64,000 nt of DNA from Nocardioides litoris (GCF_006346315.1 NZ_VDMR01000001.1:1302001-1366000); one strand, 5' to 3'; numbered from the stretch's first letter, positions 36,971 to 47,865 are shown. Numbers and translations: made by a program. Notes: generated by a model not told the origin, from the letters alone.

Positions 36971-37624
36971 TCAGTCGGCGGCGGGCGGGGCGCCGGCGGC
37001 GCCGGCCGGGACGAAGAGCGCCGTCAGCTGCTGCAGGTAGACCTTGGCCGAGCCCGACGACGGCGAGAGCGTGAGCCGCAGACGGTGCTGGCCGGCCGCG
37101 ACCGGCACCGTGACCGTGCTCGACTGCGCGACCCAGTCGGTGCCGCCCGGACCGCCGGGCGACCACAGGTTGTTGGCGAGCAGCCGCGAGCCGTCGTACA
37201 GGCCGGTGTAGACGAACGCCCCCGCCGAACCGCCGGCGAGGGAGGCGTCGGCGGTCACCACGAGGAAGCCCCGCGCCGGCGCGACCGCGTCGACCGTTGC
37301 CACCTCGACCGCGGGTCCGGACGACAGCAGCGTGGTCACCCCGGCGGCCGCGTTGCCGCTGTGGACGCGCGAGGCCGGCGGGAGATTGAGCGTCGACTCC
37401 CGGACGTCGGCCCCGGTGAGGGTGTCGGGGGCCACCTTGGCCCCGGTGACCGCCTTGGCGGCGAGGTCGCGGGTCTTGACCTGGCCGTTGGCGATCTGGG
37501 CGGAGCGGACCGAGCCCGGGGCGAGGCCGGCGGCGACCGCGGCCCCCGACCCGGCGTGGGCGACGGCCAGGGCCGTCGCGGAGGCGGTGTTGGCGGAGGT
37601 GAGGTGGCGGCGGGGCGGAGGCAT
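36971..37624 (-). CDS. exported protein of unknown function
   Basis: 217 residues. Residues about 1-35 (RRHLTSANTASATALAVAHAGSGAAVA part) look like a signal peptide. Residues about 36-80 have the imperfect repeat G-S-V-R-S-A-Q-I-A-N-G-Q-V-K / A-V-T-G-A-K-V, a pattern common in actinobacterial secreted proteins. The remainder is beta-rich and may form a jelly-roll or adhesin-like domain. The function is not known; surface location is inferred from the signal. Confidence 0.6.
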   Translation of the reverse strand: MPPPRRHLTSANTASATALAVAHAGSGAAVAAGLAPGSVRSAQIANGQVKTRDLAAKAVTGAKVAPDTLTGADVRESTLNLPPASRVHSGNAAAGVTTLLSSGPAVEVATVDAVAPARGFLVVTADASLAGGSAGAFVYTGLYDGSRLLANNLWSPGGPGGTDWVAQSSTVTVPVAAGQHRLRLTLSPSSGSAKVYLQQLTALFVPAGAAGAPPAAD

Positions 37625-37704
37625 GCCGGCACGGTGGCACGGGTGCAGGCCCGCGACCATGGCGCGTCCGGGCCATGGTGCGCAGGTCCGGCGGCGCGCC
37701 GGGC

Positions 37705-39351
37705 TCAGAGCCGCACGGCCCCCGGCACGCCGTCGCGCACGGCGTACGACGCGAGCGTGTACTGCGCCGCGGCCGCGGTCGTCACCGTGCGCACCATCTG
37801 CAGGTCGAACCGCATCTGCCGCCGGTCGACGGTGACGCGCACGTGCCCGCGCCGGTCGCCGTCGAAGAACCGGATGTGCGGGTTGAACGGGATCATCGGC
37901 CCGTAGTAGGGCCCGTACGGCGTCCGGTCGCCGTTGGAGGAGACCGACGTGCCGACGACCTCGGTGGCCACGACCGGGCTGTCGGGGCGGTCGGGGTCCT
38001 GCAGGACGTCGTTGACGAACGTCGAGTGCCAGTCGCCGGTGATGACGACCGGGTTGCGGGTGCCGGCCCGCTCCCAGGCCCGGACCAGGCGCCGCCGGGC
38101 GGCCGGGAACCCGTCCCACGCGTCGTGCCACAGCCGGTCGCCGGCGGCGCCGTCGTGGTCGAGGCGGGCCAGCATCACGTTGCTGGCGAGCACGTCCCAC
38201 TGGGCGCGGGACGTCGCCAGGCCGTCGTACAGCCAGCGCTCCTGCTCGAACCCGAGCATCGTCACCTCGGGGTCGGAGGCTGCGTCGCACGCGTCGGCCT
38301 CGCCCCAGCCGCACGGCGGGACCGAGCGGTACTGGCGGCCGTCGACCAGGTCGACCTGGGCCAGCCGCCCCCACCGCAGCCGTCGGTAGATGCGGGCCCC
38401 GTCGACGGTCGGCCGGGAGGAGAGCCGGACGGGCTGGTGCTCGTACCAGGCCTGGTACGCCGCGGCGCGCAGCCGGCCGATGTCCTCGTAGCCGGCGTAC
38501 TGCGACTGCGTGCCGGCGTAGTCGTTGACGACCTCGTGGTCGTCCCAGGTGACCAGCCACGGCACCCGGGCGTGCAGGCGCTGCAGGTCGGGGTCGGACT
38601 TGTAGAGCGTGTAGCGCAGCCGCCAGCCGGCGGTGTCCTCCGGCGCTGGGCGGTAGACGTCGGGCACCGCCACCGCCCGCTCGCGGCCGGTGGCGCCGAG
38701 CCCGCCCTCGTAGACGTAGTCGCCGAGGAAGACCATCAGGTCGAGGTCGTCGTCGGCGAGGTGGCGGTAGGAGGGGTAGAACCCGTCCCCCCAGTTCTGG
38801 CACGAGGCGAAGGCGAGGTCGAGGCGGCCGACCTGGTCGCCCGGCCGGGGTGCGGTGCGGGTGCGGCCGGTCTCGGAGAGGTGCCCGCCCCAGCGGAACC
38901 GGTAGAACCACTCGCGGTCCGGCGCCAGCCCGTCGACCTCGACGTGCACCGAGTGCGCCAGCTGCGGCAGCGCCCGCGCCGAGCCCGACCGGACCACCCG
39001 TCGGAAGCGCGGGTCGGCCGCGACCTGCCACTGCACCGCCGTCGGCCGCGCCGGCATCCCGCCGTCGGGGCTCAGCGGCTCCGGCACGAGCCGGGTCCAC
39101 AGCACGACCCCGTCGGCGGTCGGGTCGCCGCTGGCGATGCCGAGCGTGAACGGGTTCCCCCGCGGCCGCCCCGGTCCGGCCAGGGCGTGGTCGAGCGGGG
39201 TCAGGCCGATCGCGGCGAGGCCGGCGACGCCGGTGACGCCCGTGGCGCGGAGGAACGTGCGACGTCCGGCGGCGAGCGCGGGGCGCTGCGAGGGGTGGCC
39301 GGCGTGCTGGTGGTCGGCGCGCGGGTGGGTGGGGTCCGAGAGGTGGGTCAC
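37705..39351 (-). CDS. phoD: PhoD-type alkaline phosphatase/phosphodiesterase, Tat-exported
   Basis: 548 residues. The twin-arginine signal GRRTFLRATGVTGVAGLAAI (about 29-48) directs folded export. The N-terminal PhoD beta domain (LGIASGDPTADGVVLWTRL) is followed by the metallophosphatase core: FASCQNWGDGFYP, VFLGDYVYEGG, WDDHEVVNDY and VITGDWHST. PhoD releases phosphate from phosphomono- and diesters using Ca/Fe. A minus-strand TAGCGT box (39358-39363) lies 6 nt before the GTG, so the mRNA is probably leaderless. No clear PHO box was seen upstream, unlike phoX. Confidence 0.92.
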   Translation of the reverse strand: MTHLSDPTHPRADHQHAGHPSQRPALAAGRRTFLRATGVTGVAGLAAIGLTPLDHALAGPGRPRGNPFTLGIASGDPTADGVVLWTRLVPEPLSPDGGMPARPTAVQWQVAADPRFRRVVRSGSARALPQLAHSVHVEVDGLAPDREWFYRFRWGGHLSETGRTRTAPRPGDQVGRLDLAFASCQNWGDGFYPSYRHLADDDLDLMVFLGDYVYEGGLGATGRERAVAVPDVYRPAPEDTAGWRLRYTLYKSDPDLQRLHARVPWLVTWDDHEVVNDYAGTQSQYAGYEDIGRLRAAAYQAWYEHQPVRLSSRPTVDGARIYRRLRWGRLAQVDLVDGRQYRSVPPCGWGEADACDAASDPEVTMLGFEQERWLYDGLATSRAQWDVLASNVMLARLDHDGAAGDRLWHDAWDGFPAARRRLVRAWERAGTRNPVVITGDWHSTFVNDVLQDPDRPDSPVVATEVVGTSVSSNGDRTPYGPYYGPMIPFNPHIRFFDGDRRGHVRVTVDRRQMRFDLQMVRTVTTAAAAQYTLASYAVRDGVPGAVRL

Positions 39352-39660
39352 CCCGGCACGCTAGGTGTCCCCCTGGCCCCGGGCCAGGGTCGCGCGACCG
39401 GGTTCGGCCGGTCGTCCGCGAGTGTTCGTCCGGCGTTCAGGGCGATGCCCTGGGGGGTGTGCAGAACACCCGGTCGACCGGGTGTTCCTGCAGCTGGGCG
39501 GGGAGTCCTAGCGCTGGGCGGGCGATGCATTGCCCGCCCAGCGCGAGTTGTGCCCGTCCAGTCGCGCCCGTGGTGGACACCCGGTCGACCGGGTGTTCTC
39601 GCGCTGGGCGGCCCTTCCCGACGTACGACGGCCGCGCGCGTCAGCCCCGCCGGGGGTCGC
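39352..39660. other. 309-nt gene-free gap holding repeat element B
   Basis: No gene is supported. The gap lies upstream of phoD and downstream of the amidase. It contains the phoD -10 region (39358-39363), GC-rich inverted repeats such as CCCTGGCCCCGGGCCAGGG (39372-39390) and the second copy of the 135-bp palindromic repeat (39464-39598). Confidence 0.7.
39464..39598. repeat. 135-bp palindromic composite repeat, copy B
   Basis: The same three parts as copy A. A perfect 24-bp palindrome at 39464-39487 has core CCGGTCGACCGG and GAACA/TGTTC ends. A hairpin at 39494-39561 has 30-nt arms (24 of 30 matching, the innermost 13 perfect) and loop GATGCATT. A second palindrome lies at 39575-39598 with the same core. 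Over the first roughly 98 bp it is about three-quarters identical to copy A. After it, CGCGCTGGGCGG repeats the start of the hairpin arm. Confidence 0.78.
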
Positions 39661-40485
39661 TCAGCAGCTCGGGACGGGGAGGCTGGCGGGGCCCTGGATG
39701 AACACGTTGCTGACGTAGCCGGCGTACGGGCTGGAGATCCGCGACCAGAGGTCGTTGGTGTACCCGTTGGCGGTGACCGTCTGGCCGGCGACCTGGCACT
39801 CGACGTAGACCGTGCGGGGGGCGGTGCCGAGGTTGCCGACGGGCGTGCCGGAGGTGGACGGCGTGGGCCGCACGTTGACGTTGCTGGAGTAGACGGTGAA
39901 CGGTGTCCCGCTCGGCCCACCGCCGCTGCTGCCCATCAGCCGGGCCACGTCGGCGCGCATCGTGTCGAGGTCGATGAACGACGGGTCGATCTTCCCGGTC
40001 GTGCTGGTCTCCCGATGCCCGCGGGCGTACGACGCGTCGCGGCCCAGCTGGCGCAGCACGGCCGCGGTGGCCTTGAGCGAGGCGTCGTACTGAGCGGAGG
40101 TCATCTGTTGCACCACCCCGCCGCCCCCGTCGCCGGCGTAGTCGATCTCCCAGCCGATGAGCATGACGTTGCCGCTGCCGGCGGGGACGGGGCCGCTGGC
40201 CCGGGCGGTCCCGGCGTGGTTGGCGTAGTTGGCCGAGACGAGGTGGAAGACGCCGAAGTAGTCGACGAGGGCGTGGCACAGCGGGCCGGGCAGGTCGGCG
40301 CGACCGTTGATGCAGACGCCGAGCGCCGGCGACGGGTTGCTGGCGCTGCTGGGGGCGGCGGTGTGGTGCCAGAGCACGCCGATCGGGTCGAGCGTGCCGT
40401 TGGCGGTGCGGGTGAGCCAGCCGGGCTCCTCGACCACCTGCACGCCGGCGGCCCGCAGGACGTCACCGAGCCACGAGATCCGCAC
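39661..40485 (-). CDS. N-acetylmuramoyl-L-alanine amidase (PGRP-type) with C-terminal SH3-like domain
   Basis: 274 residues. An Amidase_2/PGRP-like fold occupies about 1-190: GVLWHHTAAP (zinc His), the acidic residue in IGWEIDYAG and GHRETSTTGKIDPSF (second His and catalytic Lys). A bacterial SH3-type domain follows (about 195-274, VNVRPTPSTSGTPVG). Family enzymes cut the lactyl-peptide bond of peptidoglycan, and phage lysins share this layout. There is no signal peptide in this frame. The GTG start overlaps by 23 nt a small upstream ORF that does have one. Confidence 0.82.
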   Translation of the reverse strand: MRISWLGDVLRAAGVQVVEEPGWLTRTANGTLDPIGVLWHHTAAPSSASNPSPALGVCINGRADLPGPLCHALVDYFGVFHLVSANYANHAGTARASGPVPAGSGNVMLIGWEIDYAGDGGGGVVQQMTSAQYDASLKATAAVLRQLGRDASYARGHRETSTTGKIDPSFIDLDTMRADVARLMGSSGGGPSGTPFTVYSSNVNVRPTPSTSGTPVGNLGTAPRTVYVECQVAGQTVTANGYTNDLWSRISSPYAGYVSNVFIQGPASLPVPSC

Positions 40486-40672
40486 GGGTCACCTCCCCGC
40501 TGGCGATGAGGTCGGCCAGGCACTCCGGCGGCGCGGCGGCCGGCGCGACGGCCGGCGCGACGGCCCGGGCGGCCGCGGCAGCCGCCGGCAGGACGGCGGC
40601 GGCCACGGGGGCTGCGAGGGCGCCGAGCACGAGGCGGCGCCGGACGGGGTCGACGGGTCCGGGGGTGGGCAT
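40463..40672 (-). CDS. small twin-arginine-signal-like protein upstream of amidase
   Basis: A 69-residue product starting MPTPGPVDPVRRRLVLGALA, with a basic R-R-R and hydrophobic alanine stretch (about 10-48), then PPECLADLIASGEVTRADLVAR. It overlaps the amidase start by 23 nt in a different frame. It may be a real small exported protein, or the signal-peptide part of the amidase separated by a frameshift. The stop and amidase GTG arrangement also fits translational coupling. Weakly supported. Confidence 0.4.
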   Translation of the reverse strand: MPTPGPVDPVRRRLVLGALAAPVAAAVLPAAAAAARAVAPAVAPAAAPPECLADLIASGEVTRADLVAR

Positions 40673-41577
40673 GGCGCCACCCCACCACCGCCGGCGTCCC
40701 CGGCTCGACGGGGAGAACCCTTGCGTCCCGCCTGCTGTCGGAGCCGTGGGGCACGATGCCGCCATGGCCCCGCCGGTCCCGCCCCCGCCGCCCGCGCTGG
40801 CGGGCTCGCGCCTGCTCGCCCTGGTGTGGCGCTGGGCGCACCGGCTACCGCTGGCGCCGTCGTACACCTTCGCGCCGGCGCCGCACGGCGAGGAGGTGGC
40901 GGTCTTCCGCTACGGGCCGTCCTACCTGGCGATGCGGGTGGTCATCGGCGTCGTCGGGCTGCTCGTGCCGGTCGCGGTCGTCGTGCTCGACGTCGCCGTG
41001 GAGGGCCGGATCGCGGTGCGCGGGTCGGTCTCGGCCTACTTCTTCTCGCCGTCGCGGGAGGTCTTCGTGGGCTGCCTGTCGGCGGTCGCGTTCCTGCTCG
41101 TGACCTACATGTGGGCGCACCGCCGCACCGTCGACTTCGCCGCCAGCCTGCTCGCGGGCCTCGGCGTGCTCGTGGTGGTGCACGCTCCCACCCGGCGCTC
41201 CTCCCCGGCCGACGAGCCGACCTGGCTGCAGTCGGCGATCGGGGAGGACCCGACGTGGGTGCTCCACGTCGCCGGCGCGGCGACGTTCGTCGGCTGCAGC
41301 GTGGTGCTCTCGGTGGTCTACGCGATGCGCGAGCTGCGCTTCGGGCTCACCGCCGTCGACCCCGACCCCCACGCCGTACGACGTGCGCGGCTCTACCTCG
41401 CCCTGGCCGGGATCACGCTGGTCGGCGTCGCGACGCTGCTGGTCTCGACGTTCGCCGGCGAGCTGGTCGCGTTCTGGGCCTTCGCGGTCTCGTGGCTGGT
41501 GGCCAGCCGCGCGCTCCGCTCGCCCCTGCGCCGGGTGCGGGCCGGCCGGGCCGGCCGGGCCGGCAGGTCGGCGGCGC

Positions 41578-43752
<2,175 letters not shown>

Positions 43753-43819
43753 CCGGGGAATGATAGGGAGGGGCCAGCAGCCCTCCGACGACGGACCAGC
43801 AGGTCCAGATGGGACCGAC

Positions 43820-44599
43820 ATGGGTGAGTTCGTGCGGCTGGAGGTGTCCGACGGCGTCGGCACGATCCGGCTCGACCGTCCGAAGATGAACGCCATCAGC
43901 CTGCAGGTGCAGGCCGAGCTCCGCGAGGTCGCGGCCGAGGCGACGGCGCGCGACGACGTCCGCGCCGTCGTCGTCTACGGCGGCGAGCGGGTCTTCGCGG
44001 CCGGTAACGACGTCAAGGAGATGGCCGACCTCTCCTACGCCGACATGGTCCGCCACAGCACGTCGGTCTCCTCCGCGGTCACCGCGGTGGCCCGCATCCC
44101 CAAGCCCGTGGTCGCCGCCATCACCGGCTACGCCCTCGGCGGCGGTTGCGAGCTCGCGCTCGCCGCTGACTTCCGCATCGCGGCCGACAACGCGACGCTC
44201 GGCCAGCCCGAGGTGCTGCTCGGCATCATCCCCGGCGCCGGCGGCACCCAGCGGCTGCCGCGCCTCGTCGGCCCGAGCCGGGCGAAGGACATCATCTTCA
44301 CCGGCCGCTTCGTCAAGGCCGACGAGGCGCTCGCCATCGGGATGGTCGACCGCCTCGTCCCCGCCGCCGAGGTCCACGACGCCGCGGTGGCCTGGGCGGC
44401 GCAGTTCTCGGCCGCCGCGGCGCTGGCCGTCCGCGCGGCCAAGGAGAGCATCGACCGGGGCCTCGAGGTCGACCTCGAGACCGGGCTGGAGATCGAGCGG
44501 GCGCAGTTCGCCGCCACGTTCGCCACCGACGACCGCACCACGGGCATGCGATCGTTCGTCGAGAACGGGCCCGGCCAGGCGACCTTCGAGGGGCGATGA
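43820..44599 (+). CDS. enoyl-CoA hydratase/isomerase-family protein
   Basis: Hydration of trans-2-enoyl-CoA in beta-oxidation. 259 residues, crotonase fold. The oxyanion-hole segments are FAAGNDVKEM and ITGYALGGGCELALAADF; the two glutamates at the classic hydratase positions are present (GGGCELA and LGQPEVLLGIIPG), so hydratase rather than only isomerase activity is likely. ATG at 43820 is in frame and typical for the family. It lies 1 nt from the next gene, so the two are probably co-transcribed. Confidence 0.9.
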   Translation: MGEFVRLEVSDGVGTIRLDRPKMNAISLQVQAELREVAAEATARDDVRAVVVYGGERVFAAGNDVKEMADLSYADMVRHSTSVSSAVTAVARIPKPVVAAITGYALGGGCELALAADFRIAADNATLGQPEVLLGIIPGAGGTQRLPRLVGPSRAKDIIFTGRFVKADEALAIGMVDRLVPAAEVHDAAVAWAAQFSAAAALAVRAAKESIDRGLEVDLETGLEIERAQFAATFATDDRTTGMRSFVENGPGQATFEGR

Positions 44600-44600
44600 G

Positions 44601-45131
44601 ATGAGCGACGAGACCGAGACCGAGACCGGCAAGACCGGCAAGACCGGCACGACCGGCGGGACCAGCAAGACCGGCGGGACCGGCGGGACCGACGGGACCG
44701 ACGGGACCACGACCACCGCCGAGGAAGCACCGGCGAGGCGCCGCGGACTGGGCGGCCTGGGCCGTCGTACCGGGGGCGACGAGGCAGGCAGCGGGAGCGG
44801 CGACGCCTCGCACGGGGCCCAGGTGGCCAAGGTCCGCACGCTCGTGGCGCGGGTGCTGTGGCTGGTGTGCGCGCTCTTCGCGCTGGTGCTGGCGCTGGCC
44901 GTGCTGCTGATCGCGCTCGAGGCCAACGACCGCAACGAGCTGGTGCGCTGGATCATCGCGCGGGCCGCCGACGTCGACCTGCACTACTTCAGCCTCACCA
45001 ACCCGATCAAGGACTTCGACACCGCCAAGGGTCCGTCCGACGACGTGGGCACCGCGCTGCTCAACTACGGCATCGCGGCGATCGTCTGGCTCGGCATCGG
45101 CAAGCTGCTCGACAAGATCGTGCGGCCCTGA
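44601..45131 (+). CDS. membrane protein with low-complexity Thr/Gly N-terminus
   Basis: 176 residues. Residues about 9-36 are T-G-K/T-G-G/T-D-G triplets from a 9-nt tandem repeat. A basic linker (RRRGLGGLGRRTGG) precedes a transmembrane segment at about 82-104 and a second hydrophobic segment near 150-168. The family is not recognised; similar small membrane proteins are found in Nocardioides-type genomes. The repeat probably forms a flexible tail whose length could vary between strains. Confidence 0.6.
   Translation: MSDETETETGKTGKTGTTGGTSKTGGTGGTDGTDGTTTTAEEAPARRRGLGGLGRRTGGDEAGSGSGDASHGAQVAKVRTLVARVLWLVCALFALVLALAVLLIALEANDRNELVRWIIARAADVDLHYFSLTNPIKDFDTAKGPSDDVGTALLNYGIAAIVWLGIGKLLDKIVRP
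44625..44708 (+). repeat. 9-nt tandem repeat inside coding sequence
   Basis: About nine copies of ACCGGCAAG/ACCGGCGGG/ACCGACGGG, encoding T-G-K, T-G-G and T-D-G. The units are not identical, and the period keeps the reading frame, so copy-number change would alter only tail length. Confidence 0.8.
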
Positions 45132-45159
45132 TCCGGGCCCGAGCGGCCGTTGGATCGTT

Positions 45160-45185
45160 CACATCACCCCCGTCGGCGTGATGTG
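45160..45185. promoter_or_regulatory. inverted repeat upstream of etfB
   Basis: CACATCAC, 10-nt gap, GTGATGTG: a perfect 8-bp inverted repeat between the membrane-protein gene and etfB. It could be an operator or the terminator of the upstream gene; no T-run follows. Confidence 0.45.
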
Positions 45186-45197
45186 GCGCACGTCGGG

Positions 45198-45230
45198 CCT
45201 CGGCTGGGTCACAGGGTGGTCCAGCCGAGG
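45198..45230. promoter_or_regulatory. second inverted repeat upstream of etfB
   Basis: CCTCGGCTGG, 13-nt gap, CCAGCCGAGG: a perfect 10-bp inverted repeat ending 11 nt before a -10-like TAACCT (45242-45247). Its position across the expected -35 region suggests a regulator site rather than a terminator. Inference. Confidence 0.45.
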
Positions 45231-45296
45231 TGACGCGGCGGTAACCTCGAGGACAACGCATCCTCCGGGCCGCAGCGACGGCCCACCGACTGCATC

Positions 45297-45316
45297 AGGA
45301 GGGGCCCCACGGGGCC
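45297..45316 (+). promoter_or_regulatory. Shine-Dalgarno with hairpin spacer before etfB
   Basis: AGGAGG (45297-45302) is 21 nt from the ATG, too far for normal use. The intervening GGCCCC-AC-GGGGCC (45303-45316) can fold into a hairpin, leaving only 7 unpaired nt before the start codon, the usual distance. The hairpin may therefore decide efficient initiation. Confidence 0.5.
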
Positions 45317-45323
45317 ACACACC

Positions 45324-46112
45324 ATGAACATTGTCGTCTGTGTGAAGTACGTCCCCGACGCCACCGCCGACCGGCGGTTCGAGTCGGACAACACCGTGGA
45401 CCGCGTGGGCGTCGACGGTCTGCTCTCCGAGCTCGACGAGTACGCCGTCGAGCAGGCCCTCCAGATCAAGGAGAAGGCCGACGGCGACGTGACCGTCACC
45501 GCGCTCTGCATCGGGCCCGAGAAGGCCGTCGACGCGGTGCGCAAGGCGCTGCAGATGGGCGCCGACCAGGGTGTCCTCGTCACCGACGAGGCGATCGCCG
45601 GGTCCGACTACCTCGCGACCTCGCTCGTCCTGGCCAAGGCCGTGGAGAAGGTCGGCGTCCCCGACCTCGTCATGTGCGGCATGTCGTCGACCGACGGCGC
45701 CGGCGCGGTGCTCCCGGCCATGCTGGCCGAGCGTCTCGACCTGCCCCAGGTGACCCTCGCCTCGGTCGTGGAGACCCAGGGCGACCAGGTCCGCGTCAAG
45801 CGTGACGGTGACACCGCCACCGAGGTCATCGGCGGCACCATGCCGCTGGTCCTCTCGGTCACCGACCAGACCGGCGAGGCGCGCTACCCGTCGTTCAAGG
45901 GGATCATGGCGGCCAAGAAGAAGCCGCTGGAGACCTACTCGCTGGCCGACCTCGGTGTCGACGCCGGCCAGGTCGGCATCGGTGCCGCCTACAGCGCCGT
46001 CGAGGACACCGCCGAGCGGCCCCCGCGGTCCGCCGGTGAGGTCGTCAAGGACGAGGACGGGTCCGGCGCCGGTGCGCTGACCGACTTCCTCGTGTCGAAG
46101 AAGTTCATCTGA
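45324..46112 (+). CDS. etfB: electron transfer flavoprotein beta subunit
   Basis: Soluble AMP/FAD-binding subunit that accepts electrons from acyl-CoA dehydrogenases such as the one at 135-1364. 262 residues beginning MNIVVCVKYVPDATADRRF, with the DEYAVEQALQIKE signature and the C-terminal AAKKKPLETYSLADLGVD region typical of the family. Start confirmed by the conserved N-terminus. etfA follows after 48 nt, so the two form an operon. Confidence 0.95.
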   Translation: MNIVVCVKYVPDATADRRFESDNTVDRVGVDGLLSELDEYAVEQALQIKEKADGDVTVTALCIGPEKAVDAVRKALQMGADQGVLVTDEAIAGSDYLATSLVLAKAVEKVGVPDLVMCGMSSTDGAGAVLPAMLAERLDLPQVTLASVVETQGDQVRVKRDGDTATEVIGGTMPLVLSVTDQTGEARYPSFKGIMAAKKKPLETYSLADLGVDAGQVGIGAAYSAVEDTAERPPRSAGEVVKDEDGSGAGALTDFLVSKKFI

Positions 46113-46160
46113 GCCGCGCGCTCGATCCGAGACTGAGCTAGACAGAGGAAGAGGAAACAG

Positions 46161-47114
46161 ATGTCTGAGGTCCTGGTCGTCGTCGACCACGTCGACGGCG
46201 CGGTCCGCAAGCCCACCTACGAGCTGCTCACCCTCGCCCGCAAGCTGGGCGAGCCGTCGGCGGTGTTCTTCGGCTCCTCCGAGCAGGGCAGCGCCGCTGC
46301 CGAGGCGCTCGGCAAGCACGGCGCCGAGAAGGTGTACGTCGTCGACGACACCGAGATCAAGGGCTACCTCGTGGCCCCGAAGGCCGAGGCCCTGCAGCAG
46401 CTGGTCGAGAAGACCTCGCCCGCGGGCGTGCTCTTCGTCTCCGGCTTCGAGGGCAAGGAGGTGGCCGCCCGCCTGGCCATCAAGATCGGCGCCGGCATCA
46501 TCACCGACGCCGTCGACGTCGAGGACGGCGGCGTGACCACCCAGAGCGTCTTCGCCGGCAACTTCACCGTGCGCTCCAAGGTCACCCAGGGCGTCCCGCT
46601 GATCACGGTCAAGCCCAACTCGGCCCAGGTCGAGGAGGTCGGCGCCGCCGGCACCGTCGAGGAGTTCGCCGCGACGATCTCCGACTCGGCCAAGAAGGCG
46701 CAGATCGTGGCCTCCCAGCCGCGCAAGTCCTCCGGCCGCCCCGAGCTGCAGGAGGCCGCGATCGTGGTCGCGGGTGGCCGCGGCACCGGTGGCGACTTCA
46801 CCGCCGTCGAGGGTCTCGCCGACTCCCTCGGTGCCGCCGTCGGGGCCTCCCGCGCCGCCGTCGACTCCGGCTGGGTGCCCCACAGCTACCAGATCGGCCA
46901 GACCGGCAAGACCGTCTCGCCGCAGCTGTACGTCGCCGCCGGCATCTCCGGTGCCATCCAGCACCGCGCCGGCATGCAGACCTCCAAGACCATCGTCGCG
47001 GTCAACAAGGACGAGGAGGCGCCGATCTTCGAGCTGGTCGACTTCGGCGTCGTCGGCGACCTGCAGTCGGTCCTCCCGGCCGCCAAGGACGCGGTCGACA
47101 AGCGCAAGGGCTGA
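46161..47114 (+). CDS. etfA: electron transfer flavoprotein alpha subunit
   Basis: FAD-binding subunit of ETF, passing electrons to ETF-quinone oxidoreductase. 317 residues; the C-terminal FAD domain shows [40 protein letters not shown] and the [21 protein letters not shown] signature. AGAGGAAGAGGAAA lies just before the ATG as ribosome site. Followed by a strong terminator. Confidence 0.96.
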   Translation: MSEVLVVVDHVDGAVRKPTYELLTLARKLGEPSAVFFGSSEQGSAAAEALGKHGAEKVYVVDDTEIKGYLVAPKAEALQQLVEKTSPAGVLFVSGFEGKEVAARLAIKIGAGIITDAVDVEDGGVTTQSVFAGNFTVRSKVTQGVPLITVKPNSAQVEEVGAAGTVEEFAATISDSAKKAQIVASQPRKSSGRPELQEAAIVVAGGRGTGGDFTAVEGLADSLGAAVGASRAAVDSGWVPHSYQIGQTGKTVSPQLYVAAGISGAIQHRAGMQTSKTIVAVNKDEEAPIFELVDFGVVGDLQSVLPAAKDAVDKRKG

Positions 47115-47142
47115 CCACACCGGGTCGCTCCCCGCAGCATCC

Positions 47143-47175
47143 ACGACCCCGCCGGCCTCCCGCCGGCGGGGTCGT
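47143..47175 (+). terminator. terminator after etfBA
   Basis: A 14-bp perfect stem (ACGACCCCGCCGGC and complement) with a CTCCC loop, 29 nt after the etfA stop. Convergent position means it can also end the minus-strand gene. Confidence 0.8.
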
Positions 47176-47214
47176 TGGCGTCTTGACAGCCCCACCGGTC
47201 CCACAACGGCGGTA

Positions 47215-47270
47215 GTCCCTGGCAAGGATCACGGGTCGGCGGCCCGGCACCCGTGATTCTTGCCAGGGAC
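47215..47270. repeat. 56-bp inverted repeat between convergent genes
   Basis: 22-nt arms beginning GTCCCTGGCAAG, 21 of 22 matching, around the loop CGGCGGCCCGGC. It follows, and is separate from, the etfA terminator. Each arm is long enough to be a duplicated recognition site or a MITE-like end; no ORF is contained. TTGACA lies 27 nt upstream (47183-47188), without a convincing -10. Confidence 0.75.
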
Positions 47271-47301
47271 CATCGTCCGCCGGCGGCCAGCGGGCAGGCG
47301 G

Positions 47302-47865
47302 TCAGGACCGGGGACGACCGAGGCCGAGGCCGCGCTCGGGGGAGGGGAGGCGGCCACCGGTGACGGTCTCGATCGCGTTGAGCACCTGCCGCTCGTCGGG
47401 CACCATCCCGCGCAGCGGCACCTGCACGGCCAGGGGCGGCGCGGCCCCCAGCGACCGCGTCAGGCCGGTGGCGCGGGGCGAGCGCTGCTGCGCCGCCCTC
47501 GCCGCATCGGTCTCCAGCACCAGGACCCGGTCGATGCTGCCGATCACGTACGCGTCGTGCACCTGCTCCCAACGCCACCCCTCGGTCCCGCCGCGGCGCA
47601 CCCGTACCAGACCAGCCGGTCGCACCTGCAGCTCCTGCCGCGAGGGCCGTCGTACGACGACCGCGACCGCCCCCAGCGCGAACACCGCGCCACCGAGCGA
47701 GAGGCCGACCCCGTCGTCGAGGACCCCTCGCGCGAGCTGCACGAGCCCCCAGGCGAGGGCGAGCACCGATGCGGCCGCCACGGCCAGGGCGAGGCACTCG
47801 CCCTGCGAGAGGTGCCACCGATCGGACCGGGAGACCAGCACGGGCGCGTCGTCGTCGGGCTGCAC
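47302..47865 (-). CDS. membrane protein with PH-like domain, unknown function
   Basis: 187 residues. Two hydrophobic segments at about 25-45 and 55-72 are followed by a beta-rich region ([24 protein letters not shown]) resembling actinobacterial bacterial-PH membrane proteins. The GTG start is used because no later start precedes the membrane segments. No catalytic motif. Similar in plan to the protein at 54406-54969. Confidence 0.55.
   Translation of the reverse strand: MQPDDDAPVLVSRSDRWHLSQGECLALAVAAASVLALAWGLVQLARGVLDDGVGLSLGGAVFALGAVAVVVRRPSRQELQVRPAGLVRVRRGGTEGWRWEQVHDAYVIGSIDRVLVLETDAARAAQQRSPRATGLTRSLGAAPPLAVQVPLRGMVPDERQVLNAIETVTGGRLPSPERGLGLGRPRS

Noticed and set aside
47183..47216. 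A small RNA promoter reading into the inverted repeat after etfA
   Set aside because: TTGACA is present, but no -10 box is found at acceptable spacing (GGTAGT is 22 nt away).
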